This document shows, piece after piece, positions 1 to 11,818 of a DNA stretch of 64,000 nt. A program made the translations under genes and the position numbers. This DNA is from Musa acuminata AAA Group (taxonomy: Eukaryota > Streptophyta > Magnoliopsida > Zingiberales > Musaceae), in NCBI RefSeq assembly GCF_036884655.1, contig NC_088338.1, positions 4,969,501 to 5,033,500 of the forward strand, given 5' to 3'. Numbering within the stretch: the stretch's first letter is position 1; each line of letters starts with the position of its first letter. Under the pieces are notes generated by a model, which did not search any database, was not told the origin of the DNA, and saw only the letters and a program-made list of their open reading frames with translations.

Positions 1-620
1 TGGCCGCTTGATGCAAAAGTAAAAGTTACGCCGATATAGATGCAAGACGATGCAAAGAGGCCATTGTCCTTGTCCTCTTCCTCCTCTAATGCTGCTATGC
101 ATCTGCGTCGACGAGAGGTGAGGCATCTACGTCGAAGGGACACAAGGCATTTGCCTCACCTCCCTGCTCCCCCCTCTCTTCCTTCTCTTCCCCATGCAAG
201 AAGCTATAAAAGTCCCTCAAGCTCCACCACCAACATTAGTAAAGTCGACCACCGAGTTATTCTCACCAACCACTACCACAAGCCACCACCGAGTTGTTCT
301 CACCAACCACTACCACAAGCCACCCGTGACTCCCGACGACGTCGCCTATCACCACCACCACAATAGTCGATTAAAAAATTTTAATTATTACATAACAAAT
401 GAAAACATAATTGGATGTTAAAATTTTATTTATATTCATCATTTTTGTGTTAATTTTATAAATATTATGTCACATGTTATATCTTCCCTCGATAAAATCA
501 ACGGATAAATTAAATTAAATATTTCACTTTATATTCCAACATATCATTAACTCATTAAAAAAAAGCCACAAACTTCACAATCAATCAAAATTTTATGAGA
601 AACCAAAGTGTTTAAGTGAC
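1..620. mobile_element. Probable end of a non-autonomous DNA element (long-TIR type), cut by window edge
   Basis: The first 370 bases are low-complexity, rich in CCACCAC/CGACG-type triplets, and have only short meaningless reading frames. The stretch from about 380 to 560 is AT-rich. Read on the minus strand, its part near 480-560 resembles the terminal inverted repeats of the elements at 42.6-43.9 and 51.2-51.5 kb (motif like GAAATATTTAA following AAAGT). I infer that this is the right part of a similar Mutator-like non-autonomous element whose left end lies outside the window. No gene is supported here. Confidence 0.3.
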
Positions 621-1135
621 TTCATTTCGTCTTAAATTCTTGAGATGAAATCTCATCTTTTCGTCACGTTAAATAAATTACAAAGAATTAATTAATTAAG
701 ACAGAAAAATATATATATTATTCATGACAATCGAATGCAGATTATTGTCAGTTTACCTGTTAAAATTTGAACCACTAAACCTACTCCAGGATTTAAAAAC
801 TACTCACTAAAATACTAGATAGATCATCAAGCATATTACAGCGATAAATTATTAGGCAATAGAGAATAAAATGCTAATGCATAGTCCTTCAAGAAAAGAT
901 GCATGTCCAACACTAAAAGCATTAATATTGCAGCAATGAATTTAAATAACAAAAGATAAAGCAACCGATATCAAATGTCACTTTGGCAGAGACAAGAAAC
1001 CATGATTCAGATTTACATGGTAAACATAAAAATTGTCCATCCTAAGCTTGTATTAATCCATCATAAAGAGAACTAGCACGAGTTCAAATGGCACAAGAAG
1101 CTCCTGAAGGGATCATGATCAGAAACGCAGCTGCC
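621..1135. other. 3' flank and 3' UTR of the SPT16 gene
   Basis: AT-rich sequence downstream of the SPT16 stop codon (the gene reads leftwards). The part nearest the stop presumably holds the 3' UTR and polyadenylation signals. I see no other gene or clear repeat. Confidence 0.4.
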
Positions 1136-4100
1136 TCACTTAAACTTTCGTCTCTTAGGGGGTGCGCCCTTTGGGTCCCTTCTATCTGGAATACGGGATT
1201 TCCCAAGAGCCTTTGCCTTCCTCCTCCGTTTCTCGTCTTCGCTGTCTGACTCATCACCCTTCTCTCTGTCTGCATTGCTTGCCTCCCGTTCCAACTCCTC
1301 CCATGTCTTCCCCTTCTCCTCCTCGGAATCCTCCTCAGAATCCTCTTCATCCTCATCAGATTCTACCAGTGACTCACTATCTTTACCTTCATCATCTGAA
1401 GCAGACTCCGGTTCCACATCAGAGGGTTCATACCCTTGGTCTGATTCCTCCGTGTTTTCTGAGTCAGAGTCACTGGCTTCCATGTTCAAAAATTCCCAAC
1501 CACCATCTTCAATAAACTTCTCAGGGTCCTCAGTTATAGTTTTCAAAATGGGGCGCCAGTTCAAATTTAGTCTGCTTTCGTAGTACTTCAAGTCTGTTGT
1601 ATCAAGCCATTCCTTAATTCCGTCAACTGATGAGGATGGTATGGAATCTATTCGAAGCACATCACGTTTGAAATCCTTGAACACAATGGCCATATCAAAA
1701 TTTTTCTGCCCGAAACCCACCCTCTCTAGATTAACAATCTCAATCTCACTCAAGGTAACCACTAAGAATGGTGTCTCAATAAGTTCAACCAAACAAGTTG
1801 AAGTTGGAACAATAAAAGCCGAAGACTTATGAGGAACTCCATGGAACCCAAGCTCCCTCAAGGGCATATCAAACTCCAAATCGAGCCCTTTGAACTGTGG
1901 TTGTGCCCAGAGGTCATGTACCTTGTTGACAAAGTTCTGAAATTCCATGTTTATTCTGTTTTTCCGCTCCCTCTCACGCTGTTCTTCCTCAATCTCATCG
2001 GGATCAAGAGCTGATCTCCTCCCACCACCTAATGTCTGCACAACATCCATAACTTCTACATAAAACTGGACATCCTTTGTCTTCTTGTTGCCTACCATGA
2101 TATGATTGTGCAGGTGAAAATGCAAGAGGGTAATCATTTCTCGCTCTGCAGGCTGGAAGAACGCATGCTTGATGTTTGCAAACATGATATCAACACGCTC
2201 ATCAGGTCTTGAGGTTGCATAACGGAATCCATTTACATGAGTCTCCAATGTACCTGTAAGTTTCCTTCCACGGCCACCAAATGAGGGTCGTATCCACAAG
2301 TCTGGTAACTTTATTAGCTTCATCCGGTTTCCAGAGACCTGCAGCTTCTCCTGGGTAACCAAAGTGGCCCTTTCAGCTCTCTCAGACTCCCTCGAGGCAA
2401 CATGTCTCCTGAGGGTCTTGATCAGTTGTACAACTTCACTGCTATGCCTGGGATCTTTGGACCGAAATGTAATCTCTTTCAAATAAGTTGCACCTGGAAA
2501 CTTAAGAGAGTTTGCATCATGGGGAGTAAATGGTGTACCAGGCACATTAAATATTATGCGAATGGTGCATGTTCGATTGTCCTGATGGGAGGTTACACTC
2601 TTCACAGTAGAAACATGGAAAGGCACCATACTTCCATAAATCGGCAATAAGATAGCCTCATTCTTCTGGTCTACTTGTATTGCTAGTTCCTTAGAGAAAG
2701 GTATATCATTTGCATTCTTATAAGCAATCAGCTCACTTGAAGTTCTTGCTGGACCTCGGCCTTCAGCACCTGCAGACCCACCACCAGCCAGCCTCCTGGC
2801 AGTCTCCTCGTTCTTTTGTCGAGCAAGCTCTGCCTGATGCTGTTTCCGCAACTCTTCCTTTGACATTTCCTGGTTATCAGACCTCAGGGTTGCTTTGGAA
2901 GGAAGCACCCCGGTGCTCTTCATGTCAGATCTGACTCTGGGAGGCTCTTCCTCCTCTTCCTCGTTAAATGAGTAAGCAACATCCTTAACTGACTTGGAGC
3001 AGCCAGCAGTCAAGACCTCAGGAGGTTTCTCACTAACTATAACAGTGTCAGCCAGCAACAAAGAATACTTCTCCGTCTTTGGATTGTTAGTCTGAGCTTG
3101 GAGATTCTGGAAACCAAGACACACATTGAAAACCATCCCAGCCTTCAGCAAGCGGTTATTTTTTGAATTTAAACTCAACCCAGACTCACGGAACTCAAGG
3201 CCTATCCCTGTTCCAGCTGATTTGGTGAGGTTTGGAAGAAGCTCTGGTGCTTCCTTCTGAACCACTGCTAAGGCAGCTTGGTAAGCAGCAGCGACAGTAT
3301 TTCCAGGCTTCAAAGCACTAACTGAAGCATCATGAGCTTTAAGAAGCACCTCATATGCCTTACTCTGTGAAGCAGTTGCGTCGATCAAAAACGTTCTAGC
3401 AACATTTGAGCAATAGCTATTATATCGTGAGCCAATTGCGCAGACAATCACACTTGTAGAATCATAGTACAAATCCTCATCATTGCTGGATGCACTTGGC
3501 CTGAGATCAAACTGGCCTCCACTCTGAAAGATAGGAGGATAGCATATATCAACATTTTCTGCTTTCAGTTTCACCTTGACCCTTGAAGGGTCAAGTATTG
3601 CCTTTTCTGTATCATCCATCAGAGAAGAATGAGAAACCTTCTTTTCTTCATCAATAACCCGCTCAAGCTTTGGAACCACAAAATTTTTCATCACAGATGA
3701 AGTCAGATATGCAGCTTTCTTAATGCAGGTAAGCTCCGAGACATCTTTAACAGCAAACAGATCAGAGAAACCATTTGTTACATCAGTAAGCTGCAAGGAT
3801 GAACTACCTAGCTTCTCAGACCAAGTCTCGAGAAGCCTCCCTTCAGGTGCCTCTTTTGTAATATATCCGATAATAGGAGAGTCTGATTTAGACTGCACAC
3901 AAATAGCACGAATAATCTCTTCCATCAGGGCTGTACCATCATCATGCTTGGCCTTAACATGTATTATAAGATCAGCTCCAACAGCCTCATGGGCAGACTT
4001 TTTTATGGTCTCGAGCAGATTAGCTTTCTTCTGACTACATAGGAAATGAATCTGCTTGTTCATGAAAACCATAATGGTCTCCGGGAACTCATACCCAAGC

Positions 4101-4321
4101 AACCAGATATTTAAAGCAGAGGATTTAAGATATCGAAGATCTTCAGAAGTAGGTGGTGTTGCAATTGCAACAGCATCTGAAGAGCTCCAAAAATCAGATT
4201 TATGCTTCCCCCAATGACTATAAAACGCCTCAAGGCGCTTGCTGAAGTTTTCAAGGTCAATTGTGTAAGCACCAGACCCAGAGGCTGATGGCTTAGAACC
4301 TCCGTTTTGGTGATCAGCCAT
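1136..4321 (-). CDS. SPT16: FACT complex subunit SPT16 (histone chaperone)
   Basis: A single uninterrupted coding exon of 1061 codons, the usual length and intronless coding structure of plant SPT16. With SSRP1 it forms FACT, which in the nucleus loosens and rebuilds H2A-H2B/DNA contacts during transcription and replication. Visible domains: N-lobe (about residues 20-160), a pseudo-aminopeptidase M24-type domain (about 175-440), an acidic linker with six glutamates at 454-459, the dimerisation/middle region (about 530-690), the highly conserved GTLETHVNGFRYATSRPDER block near 690-710, an Rtt106-like PH region (about 800-910), and an acidic Ser/Asp/Glu tail from about 948 that ends in a basic, NLS-like segment (PPKRRKFK). 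The start MADHQNGG sits 10 bases inside the exon, just after a splice acceptor, and fits the family's N-terminus. No frameshift is seen. Family assignment is very secure. Confidence 0.97.
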   Translation of the reverse strand: MADHQNGGSKPSASGSGAYTIDLENFSKRLEAFYSHWGKHKSDFWSSSDAVAIATPPTSEDLRYLKSSALNIWLLGYEFPETIMVFMNKQIHFLCSQKKANLLETIKKSAHEAVGADLIIHVKAKHDDGTALMEEIIRAICVQSKSDSPIIGYITKEAPEGRLLETWSEKLGSSSLQLTDVTNGFSDLFAVKDVSELTCIKKAAYLTSSVMKNFVVPKLERVIDEEKKVSHSSLMDDTEKAILDPSRVKVKLKAENVDICYPPIFQSGGQFDLRPSASSNDEDLYYDSTSVIVCAIGSRYNSYCSNVARTFLIDATASQSKAYEVLLKAHDASVSALKPGNTVAAAYQAALAVVQKEAPELLPNLTKSAGTGIGLEFRESGLSLNSKNNRLLKAGMVFNVCLGFQNLQAQTNNPKTEKYSLLLADTVIVSEKPPEVLTAGCSKSVKDVAYSFNEEEEEEPPRVRSDMKSTGVLPSKATLRSDNQEMSKEELRKQHQAELARQKNEETARRLAGGGSAGAEGRGPARTSSELIAYKNANDIPFSKELAIQVDQKNEAILLPIYGSMVPFHVSTVKSVTSHQDNRTCTIRIIFNVPGTPFTPHDANSLKFPGATYLKEITFRSKDPRHSSEVVQLIKTLRRHVASRESERAERATLVTQEKLQVSGNRMKLIKLPDLWIRPSFGGRGRKLTGTLETHVNGFRYATSRPDERVDIMFANIKHAFFQPAEREMITLLHFHLHNHIMVGNKKTKDVQFYVEVMDVVQTLGGGRRSALDPDEIEEEQRERERKNRINMEFQNFVNKVHDLWAQPQFKGLDLEFDMPLRELGFHGVPHKSSAFIVPTSTCLVELIETPFLVVTLSEIEIVNLERVGFGQKNFDMAIVFKDFKRDVLRIDSIPSSSVDGIKEWLDTTDLKYYESRLNLNWRPILKTITEDPEKFIEDGGWEFLNMEASDSDSENTEESDQGYEPSDVEPESASDDEGKDSESLVESDEDEEDSEEDSEEEKGKTWEELEREASNADREKGDESDSEDEKRRRKAKALGKSRIPDRRDPKGAPPKRRKFK

Positions 4322-5590
4322 CAGAAGTCACCTGACATTTGTGAACAGACAATTTGATGTGTGCAAAAAATCTGTCAACAGATAACAAGTTGATATAAAT
4401 ATCTCATATATGATAAAAACCAAAATATGGAAACATGGACATAAAAGTGTATAAAAAATTAAAAATATAACATAAATATAATAAAACTGATATTAAAATA
4501 AATGCACAATTGATCCAAAACTAGGATTATTTCATGATCAATTACAGGAGAAAAGCTTATTTTGTTGAGGATCAGTCTCTTCCTACATAACTTTCTTGAT
4601 CATGCACAAAAAGCAGTGTAGACTAGGATTAGTTTAGGCCTACGGTTGATCTAATATAAAACCATGTTATGGTTTCTATTTCAGCAGCTTTGGAGATCAG
4701 ACGATATCATATTTGAATTGAACGGTTAAAAGATGTTCAATATACTATCATTTAGAATTTAAAAAATAAGCTACGAGGCTTTGGAGTTTGTTGAGTCGAT
4801 ATTTGGTAATCCATTTAAAAACTGATCTAGACAGTTTATTGATGTGTCAATCTCGTACCTGGAAGCTGAGCTCAACTAAAATTATGGAGTTTGTACCAGA
4901 GTGACATTTTATGGTTGGTTACACTCCTCTGTTGCTCTCCATTTGAGCCACTTAAAAACCCTTAGTCCAACTCAAACAGGTACAGATATATGCCCAGCAA
5001 AAGAAAACAGTTTGGATGCAAAAAAAATTGTCAAGATTGAGATAAACAATAATTGAGAGGTGACTAAAAACATGGATAATGGTACACCACAAAAGGATCC
5101 AGAACAAGAAGCAGTTCCTTATCATAGAAGGATGGAATCCAAAGCACAATACTCAAGATTCCATATAAGAAGCACAACATAGTATTGCAAAAGATAGGAA
5201 ATAACCCTTCATTGGTTAAGAAGTCAACTTCTGGAAAGTAACATGCAAAAATTGGAAGAAAAAAAATTCAGTCCTGAAAAATTTTAAGATTCATATAATG
5301 GTTTCTCAATATCCATATATGATCATTGGACATGGAACGCTTGCTCCAACAATTCAATGTCAGACTACACCAAATTGCAAAGACTAAGGCATATCCAACA
5401 ATTAGATGACATCCATATCATTCTGGGGGGGCAAAGTCGGCACATTTCAGATCACACTGACACATTATATTACAATATCAGGTAAAGGACTGAACCAGAG
5501 CTCCAATTGATCAAATGTATTAATTGAAACCAATTTCAGCTGAATATTTTTATCTTGGATTTAGGGATAAACTGTTTAGCCTATAAATGG

Positions 5591-5913
5591 TTTTTGGAAC
5601 TCTAAGAGACCTAGTAAAAAGTTCGCATTTAAAATTGTTAAACAATTAGGACTGTAAGTGCCCCATTTGAGGCATTCACATTCTAAGATAAGTAACTCAA
5701 CTAAGATTATTAAAAATTATAAATGGGCTGTTTGTATTAAAAATAGTTAATTTTTTGGAACTCTAGGAGACCTAGTAAAAAGTCTGCATTTAAAATTGTT
5801 AAACAATTAGGGATTGTAAGTGCCCCATTTTGAGGCATTCACATTCTAAGATAAGTAACTCAACTAAGATTATTAAAAATTATAAATGGGATGTTTGTAT
5901 TAAAAATAGTTAA
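5591..5913. repeat. Two-copy tandem duplication, period 161 bp
   Basis: Copy one (5591-5751) and copy two (5752-5913) match almost base for base, beginning TTTTTGGAACTCTA and ending TAAAAATAGTTAA. There are only a few substitutions and single-base indels. It lies inside the SPT16 5' UTR intron. Confidence 0.9.
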
Positions 5914-6469
5914 TTGATGACTGAAATTACCCCATCCAAGGAATTCTGATAGAACTCAACTGAAACTACCAAATATCATAAATGTAATAGTCATAGTAGG
6001 TATAATCCTTGTATACGACCTTTTTTACTATATACTGTAATGAGAAGGCCTTTCTTGGGGTCCTCATCAGTCTAAAATAGGTTCATTCTCCATTTCTAGT
6101 TAAAAACAAAACAGGAATATCACAGACCAACGGAAGACAAGAATATTACTGTCTAGTTGATAACATAGTTAGAAAGGGTGGAAACTGCTGGAAATACAAG
6201 AGATATCACACAAGTAGTAGCAACAAAGTGTACATCAACCACTTTTTACATCACCTACCAGTAGGTGTAATATTGACAGTTTTATATGTCATGAAATGCC
6301 ATTATTGCTTAAACAACAGCTGTGTTGCATTTGCAGGCACAAGAAAGAATAAAGAGGCATTTAATTGAGACAAAAAAGGCCATATTTGCTGGATTTGAGG
6401 AATCCTGTAGCAAAAATGTCACAAGTCCGATTAAGCACTAGTTAATGGTAGTACATCCATCAGATCCTG

Positions 6470-6745
6470 TAAAGCTTAGCCTAGTGGTGGCTCTCAACAT
6501 CATGATATGTCCTCTGGCTTCAGCCACGGGATCCATCCATGAGTAATCCTTTCAAACTCGAGCTCTTATCATGCCCCAACACTAGGTCAGCTATAATACC
6601 AAAAATTATGACCTGATGGGATAACTAACCTCCTGAATGCGCTGAGACAACTCAAGATGTTTAAGTAGAATACCCATGACAATTATAAGTCAATCTAAGT
6701 CTTAAACCATGATCGATGTGATACTACATCAGGGTGTTACAAAAT
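6470..6745 (-). mobile_element. LTR-like fragment (possible Gypsy-type end)
   Basis: Read on the minus strand, the segment begins TGTAACACCCTGATG, a start often seen in plant Gypsy LTRs. It continues through text such as GGCATGATAAGAGCTCGAG. I see no second LTR, primer-binding site or coding part, so this is at most a solo or truncated LTR. Confidence 0.35.
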
Positions 6746-7558
6746 AAGTCTCCAAGCCTCTTTTCTTCTTCTCCTTTCTCCCTGTCTTCTTTACACTCCT
6801 AAGTCCTACCTCCTTATTCTTTGTGTTGCTTAAATTACATAAAAACAGTACTAATGTAAAAAATAATATAAAAATAGAACCATTATTACCCAGGGATGAT
6901 AACACGATCAAAACAATTCATCAACGTAACTGGTAATCATTTACTTTGACATTAGCATGAAGAAAATAGTACCAATATGTAACACAAACAACAGATGCAT
7001 ACTAGCAGTTAGTCTCCAATTACCATCAAGATTAGCTAATTAAATCAATAGTAAACATCAATGATAGCCATATTAAATAAACAGTAAACATTGCAAGATC
7101 TAAGATAGTTCTTATAAAGTCGCCTCTAGGGATCTACTGGAGTCCAAATATTTAGTTCGCCAAACCCTAGAATGAAGCCACATCAAGTACGCATCTGGTA
7201 TGAAAAGGAGAAAACTAAACAGAAAAGACAACGTTGACTTAGAAATGCCGAAATATAATAATAGAATAACCCTAGAAATGCCGAAATATAAATGGGAAAA
7301 CAAAACTGAAAGGGGGATTTTTTGCAGGGCCAATAAAGCACCTAATAATACACCAAAACAAGAAAAAAAAAAAGATAAAACAGAAAGAATCAGAAAGAAG
7401 AAATGATGGGAAAATGGAAACAAAACAATGATTCACTATCCACAACCTCGAAACCGAAACCAAATGAACCACAAAAGACCTAAAAGAAAACAAAACCCAT
7501 TTGTTTCCCAATATCGTAGAATCCAGTCCAGGAAAACCGCGAAAGAAGGAGTGCTTAC

Positions 7559-7840
7559 GTGATATCGGAGCGGTTTAGGGCGCCGCAGTGTCTCCGCGGC
7601 GATCCGAGAGAGGAATTTGAGATCGGCGACGGAAGAAGGCGAGCGAAGAGGGCGATTCCGGTCGACGAGAGGCGGAGAAAAAGCGGAGAGAGTAGGAGGG
7701 AAGGGGGCGCACGTTTGGGTCGTCGCCGTCGCTTCGCCTCTGGGATCGAAGCTCAAGAGATCGATTAGGGCTTTTGGGGGTGTCGTTCGTTCCTTGGGTC
7801 GTATGGCGCCCAGCTTTAGCGCAACACCTTTTATCTACCC
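7559..7840 (-). promoter_or_regulatory. 5' UTR exon and core promoter area of SPT16
   Basis: A GC-rich, pyrimidine-rich block on the minus strand ends exactly at a GTAAGC donor (exon edge 7559). It contains AAAAGCCCTAATCG, a telo-box-like AGCCCTAA typical of plant housekeeping genes, and long CTC/TCC runs. Open frames here are by-products of the GC-rich composition. The transcription start is not visible exactly; about 7780-7840 is an estimate. Confidence 0.55.
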
Positions 7841-8660
7841 GTGCGAAACTTAATGCGCTCACACGCCTGAGGCTTGCGTTCGGAGGCGGTGGTCGGCCCA
7901 ACGCAATGGGGTCTACAGCGGATCGTTGTTGCTGCATTGGCGTTGACGAATGCTGATGTAACACACAGAGACGTAAGTAAAGGGGCCGTAGACACTGATA
8001 TCATTGTAATTATATATACACTATTCCCATTAAAAAAACTTAATTTGAAGAATATTATTGATTAACCATATGATATATATATCCTCCTATGATATCTAAA
8101 TAAAAAATAAAAAATATCCTTTATCGATATGCTCACATGGACATAGATTTAAAAAAAATAGATTATTAGAGGTGGTTAAAAAATTATCTTTTTACTTTTA
8201 CTATTAGGGATAAAAATCTACTTTTAATATAATTAAAAGGTTACTTTGTTATCGAGTATACTCACCCACCTTAAGTTACTAATTTGGACATCGAAAAGAT
8301 CATATCGAGAAACCACTCTCCACCTTGATCTTTATGTAGGTCATACCTCGGACGATATCCTCAAGAGCTCGACATTTTCACATAGGCATATTGGATAATC
8401 CTATGCACATGGGTCTAAATAACGTAGAGTTAATTGAGACGTTAATAATATCTTCTCATAACATTTTTAACAATAGAAGAAGACTCCGATGTCGCATGAA
8501 TGCCAACCCATCAATCCTCTCAATGAATGCTCAAACGAAGAGATTTTACTTAAGAGGGGGCAATAGCTATCCTTTTTCGAACACTGGTGCATCCACCTTG
8601 ATGCAAACTCCAATGCGATACTAATACTTATTCAACGATCCGAGTCTCTCACCCCTATGG
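7841..8660. other. Intergenic, no gene seen
   Basis: Upstream region of SPT16, turning from GC-rich to AT-rich at about 8000. No convincing coding frame or repeat structure was recognised. Confidence 0.4.
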
Positions 8661-8663
8661 TGT

Positions 8664-8997
8664 AGGGAAATCTATGGTAGCATCATATGTGCAACGAAAA
8701 AACAAAAATTAAAATCACATATTTTTCGCAGAAAAGGTTTCATCGTCATGCGAAAATTGGTGCACAAATATCTCAAAACTGAAAAACTATGCGTATATAA
8801 AAAATATGTTACCTAAAGAGATCATATATCCTTGAAATCATATAGATCTATGGGAGACAATGAAAGATGTCAACTATTCTCCTCTGTAGCGATGATCCAT
8901 ACGACAGGGGCTGCGAAGACGCTTCTCAAATCGTTACACAATCCTTCTTTCCATGCGTACCACACAATTAACAAGGGGTTGACCCTTCTTATTGTCA
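8664..8997 (-). mobile_element. Partial LTR copy (3' end of the 1.6-kb LTR family)
   Basis: Starts TAGGGAAATCTATGG and repeats, with divergence, the order of motifs seen again from 9000 onward (AAATTGGTGCACAAA, GAGATCATATATCCTTGAAA, GGGCTGCGAAGACGCTTCTCAAATC). It is therefore a truncated copy of the same LTR end, placed head-to-tail with the longer copy beside it. Confidence 0.6.
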
Positions 8998-8999
8998 AT

Positions 9000-10577
9000 G
9001 TTGGGAAATCTAGGATGACATCATAAAATCCCAGAATTCCTGTAGAAAAGAAGGTTTTATCATCGTATAAAAGTTGGTGCGCAAAAACCCACGAAACCGA
9101 AAAACTACACAATAGAGAATTACTTAGGAGATCGTATATCCTTGAAAATGTGCAGATCTGTGGGAGAGGATGAAGGAAGTCAACTGATTCATAAGGGCTG
9201 CGAAGATGCTCCTTAAATCATTGTCCAAAACTCTTCCTCGCGCACACCACACAATCAAGAGGGAGATAGGAGAATAGGAGGAGGCAACCAAAAAGTACTT
9301 AGCATGTGGGTCTTTAGTTCCCTTATATTTATAGAGGCCCCCTGTCAACTTAATCTTAATGGATCGTGTCATATTGGGTATTGGATCTTCATCCAACTAT
9401 CCAATCCTTTTAGATTAGTAGGTCTCTACCTAATAATATCTTATTAGCTCTTATTGCATCTCATCCATAGGATCCAATAATTCATTGGTTTATTGGATAT
9501 TCAATAAGATATGGGCTCCAACGGATATCTCATATCTGAATCTCTACTCACCGCAACGCCTACCATATGTGTGTGACCCACTAGACCCAATATCGAGCTG
9601 GTCATGAGTCATACATATCAGAACTCCTTATAACTCAGTAAATTATTATCTCTATAATAATTCACTTGACTCATCGATCGCGGACGTACTTGGCCGCTGC
9701 ACTGCAGTCCCCAAACGATATAAGGGAATCTAATCCTTTGGACCTATCTATCCTCAATTTTAGTGAACTTATAGTCCCTCATCTATCTAATATCCCAGAG
9801 ACCATATACCGGGCATGGTGCTATCAGACCCATACAGTTTCTACACGAGTCTCACTCTAATCGGATTCTCTTGGAGAACTCTTTCTCTCTCAATCCGAAT
9901 GACCCTGGCTAGGGATTTGTCTGAGCAAGAACACATGAGATATTTCTCTCATGACACCGAGAGCGGATGATCCTCTATCGACACTCAATAGCCCTCGTAA
10001 GGTTAACTACCACTCCCGATGATCGACTGTGCTAGATTTGAAACCTCCAGACCTAAAAGTCCGGTATCAAAGAGTGGAGTACTCATACAGGATATCCTTG
10101 GTGTCTCAAATCTAAGGACCAGATACACCACTAGGACGACAGAATCGTTGTCTAACAACAATGCATCATCAACCATCCAATATTCTGTGAGCGGATCAAT
10201 CAATAAACTCATTCTCCAATGAGCACATGCACTGTATCCCTAGTGTCCTCACACGAGCAACTATGAGACCAGTTACATCCATCATATGGATGGATATACA
10301 ACACACCAGTCTGTCTGATTATCTCAATGTCCCTTTCGAATAACCTATGACTGAGATTATTTAGGATCTATGTTTAAAGGCGAATCGGTCTCATTATCAT
10401 GATCTCATCACGATCTGATTTTCATTACACAGATTTATGGACATCACAATATATTCATACAATGGGCAATATAAAGTGATAAAATACTAAATAATAATAA
10501 TAAGTAATAAAGACTGTGTGTCAAGTCACACATATCATCACTCACATAATTGACTTGCATGACACCTATGACTAGTA
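9000..10577 (-). mobile_element. Near full-length LTR, minus orientation
   Basis: About 1.58 kb without internal retrotransposon genes. Its reverse complement matches the segment 11819-13440 over nearly the whole length. For example, the stretches around 10019-10220 and 12200-12410 encode near-identical spurious peptides on opposite strands. The LTR contains repeated TATTGGATATTCAATAAGAT and ATAATTCACTYGACTCATC motifs. The direction is inferred from the shared ends: TAGGGAAATCT-like at the left and CTATGACTAGTAG at the right. No target duplication was found. Confidence 0.65.
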
Positions 10578-10659
10578 GTCCACATGCCCCAAGCTAGGGT
10601 TGTTGGCTAAATAAGAGAGAGAAAGAGTATGTGGTGATAACAAAAAATGGTCTGACTTA

Positions 10660-11285
10660 TGACCAACTTAACCCTAATGAATCCTTTTATATTGGGTACT
10701 AAATCTCCATCCAACTATCAAGTCTCTTGAATTAGTGTATCTTTACCCAATAATCTTTCTTATTGGATCTTATCGTTAAAAACCAATAATTAAATGACTT
10801 ATTGGATATTCAATAAGATAGGGGCTCCAATGAATATCTCATATCCGAACCTCAACACGTCGCAACACATATCATATGTGTGTGACTCTCTATGCCCAAT
10901 ATCAAGCTAGTCGTAAGTCATACCTTTTAGAACTTATTCTGATTTAGTGAATTATTATCTTCATAATAATTCACTCAACTCATCCACTACGGACGTACTA
11001 CGCCACTACGCCATAGTTCATATACGATATAGGAAAATCCAATTCATTGGACTTATCTATCCTTAGTTATTATGTATTTATAATATCTCATTCATCTAAT
11101 ATTTTAGAGACTGTATATTGGGCATATTGTTGTCAGGTCTATATAGAATTTACTCGAGTCTCGCTCTGATTAGATTCTCCTGGAGAACTCTTTCTCTCTC
11201 AATCTGAATGACCATAGCTAGGGATTTGCTTAAGCAAGAACACAAAGGATATTCCTCTCATAACACCGAGAGCGGATGATCCTCT
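10660..11285 (-). mobile_element. Internal fragment of the same LTR, minus orientation
   Basis: Collinear with the 9330-9985 part of the neighbouring LTR: ACTTAACCCTAATGAATCC, CTCCATCCAACTATC, TATTGGATATTCAATAAGATA, CCGAGAGCGGATGATCCTCT. It stops abruptly at 11285 in sequence without LTR similarity. It is a third, truncated family member. Confidence 0.6.
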
Positions 11286-11818
11286 ATTGTATAAAAAAAT
11301 TCATACCTTGAGGAATCAACTTGAGACCCACATCACTAGTCAATCGTCGAATATCTTTCTAACTGTGTCTCGAAAGAAGAAATTATATCTCTCAACTAAA
11401 GCACTTAATCTACCTTCTTGTACGACAAGAAGGAAAGTATATTATTTATAGATGTGAACCAGGTGAGATTGAACCCCCATTCCCGACCTGTACATAGGAG
11501 AAAAAAAATGCTCCTCTCACCTTTAGTGTTAGAAGATAAACAAATGAACTTAAACATTAGGTCATATGGATAATGACCGAGCCGAGAGACTTGTAACTCA
11601 AACTTGGCTGAGATGGAGTATTTGACTTAAAGTGGTCTAGGAGTTATGTGCTCATTACTAAGTGAGTTTACTAGGACTGACTCTCCTTATAGAGAGGTTA
11701 GATATCCCTCTACCCCTAGATTATTTGAGGAGAGAGCACTAACTTCCTCAGCCATTCGATAACCATAAGATATGAAGGAGTTTATGTAAAATAAAAAAGA
11801 CATCTTAACCTATAAAGT
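11286..11818. other. Unassigned spacer between LTR copies
   Basis: Sequence between two LTR pieces of opposite orientation. Phrases such as GAACCAGGTGAGATTGAACCC suggest retrotransposon-derived non-coding DNA, but no protein domain can be read. Confidence 0.3.

Larger units (their letters stand above)
4332..7558 (-). other. Long 5' UTR intron of SPT16
   Basis: On the minus strand a consensus donor (CAC|GTAAGC) lies at 7558-7557, and an acceptor (TGTCAG|GTGACTTCTG) ends at 4332, ten bases before the SPT16 ATG. The enclosed 3227 bases are AT-rich and free of conserved reading frames. They contain a 161-bp tandem duplication and an LTR-like piece. The assignment rests on splice consensus and the position upstream of an otherwise intact gene. 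Confidence 0.7.

Noticed and set aside
1162..1583. Plus-strand frames opposite the SPT16 C-terminus
   Set aside because: Antisense shadows of the acidic GAA/GAT-rich tail; serine/proline-rich with no homology.
7436..7964. Minus- and plus-strand frames around 7.4-8.0 kb
   Set aside because: They lie in the GC-rich first exon and promoter of SPT16 and cross the inferred splice donor; composition alone explains them.
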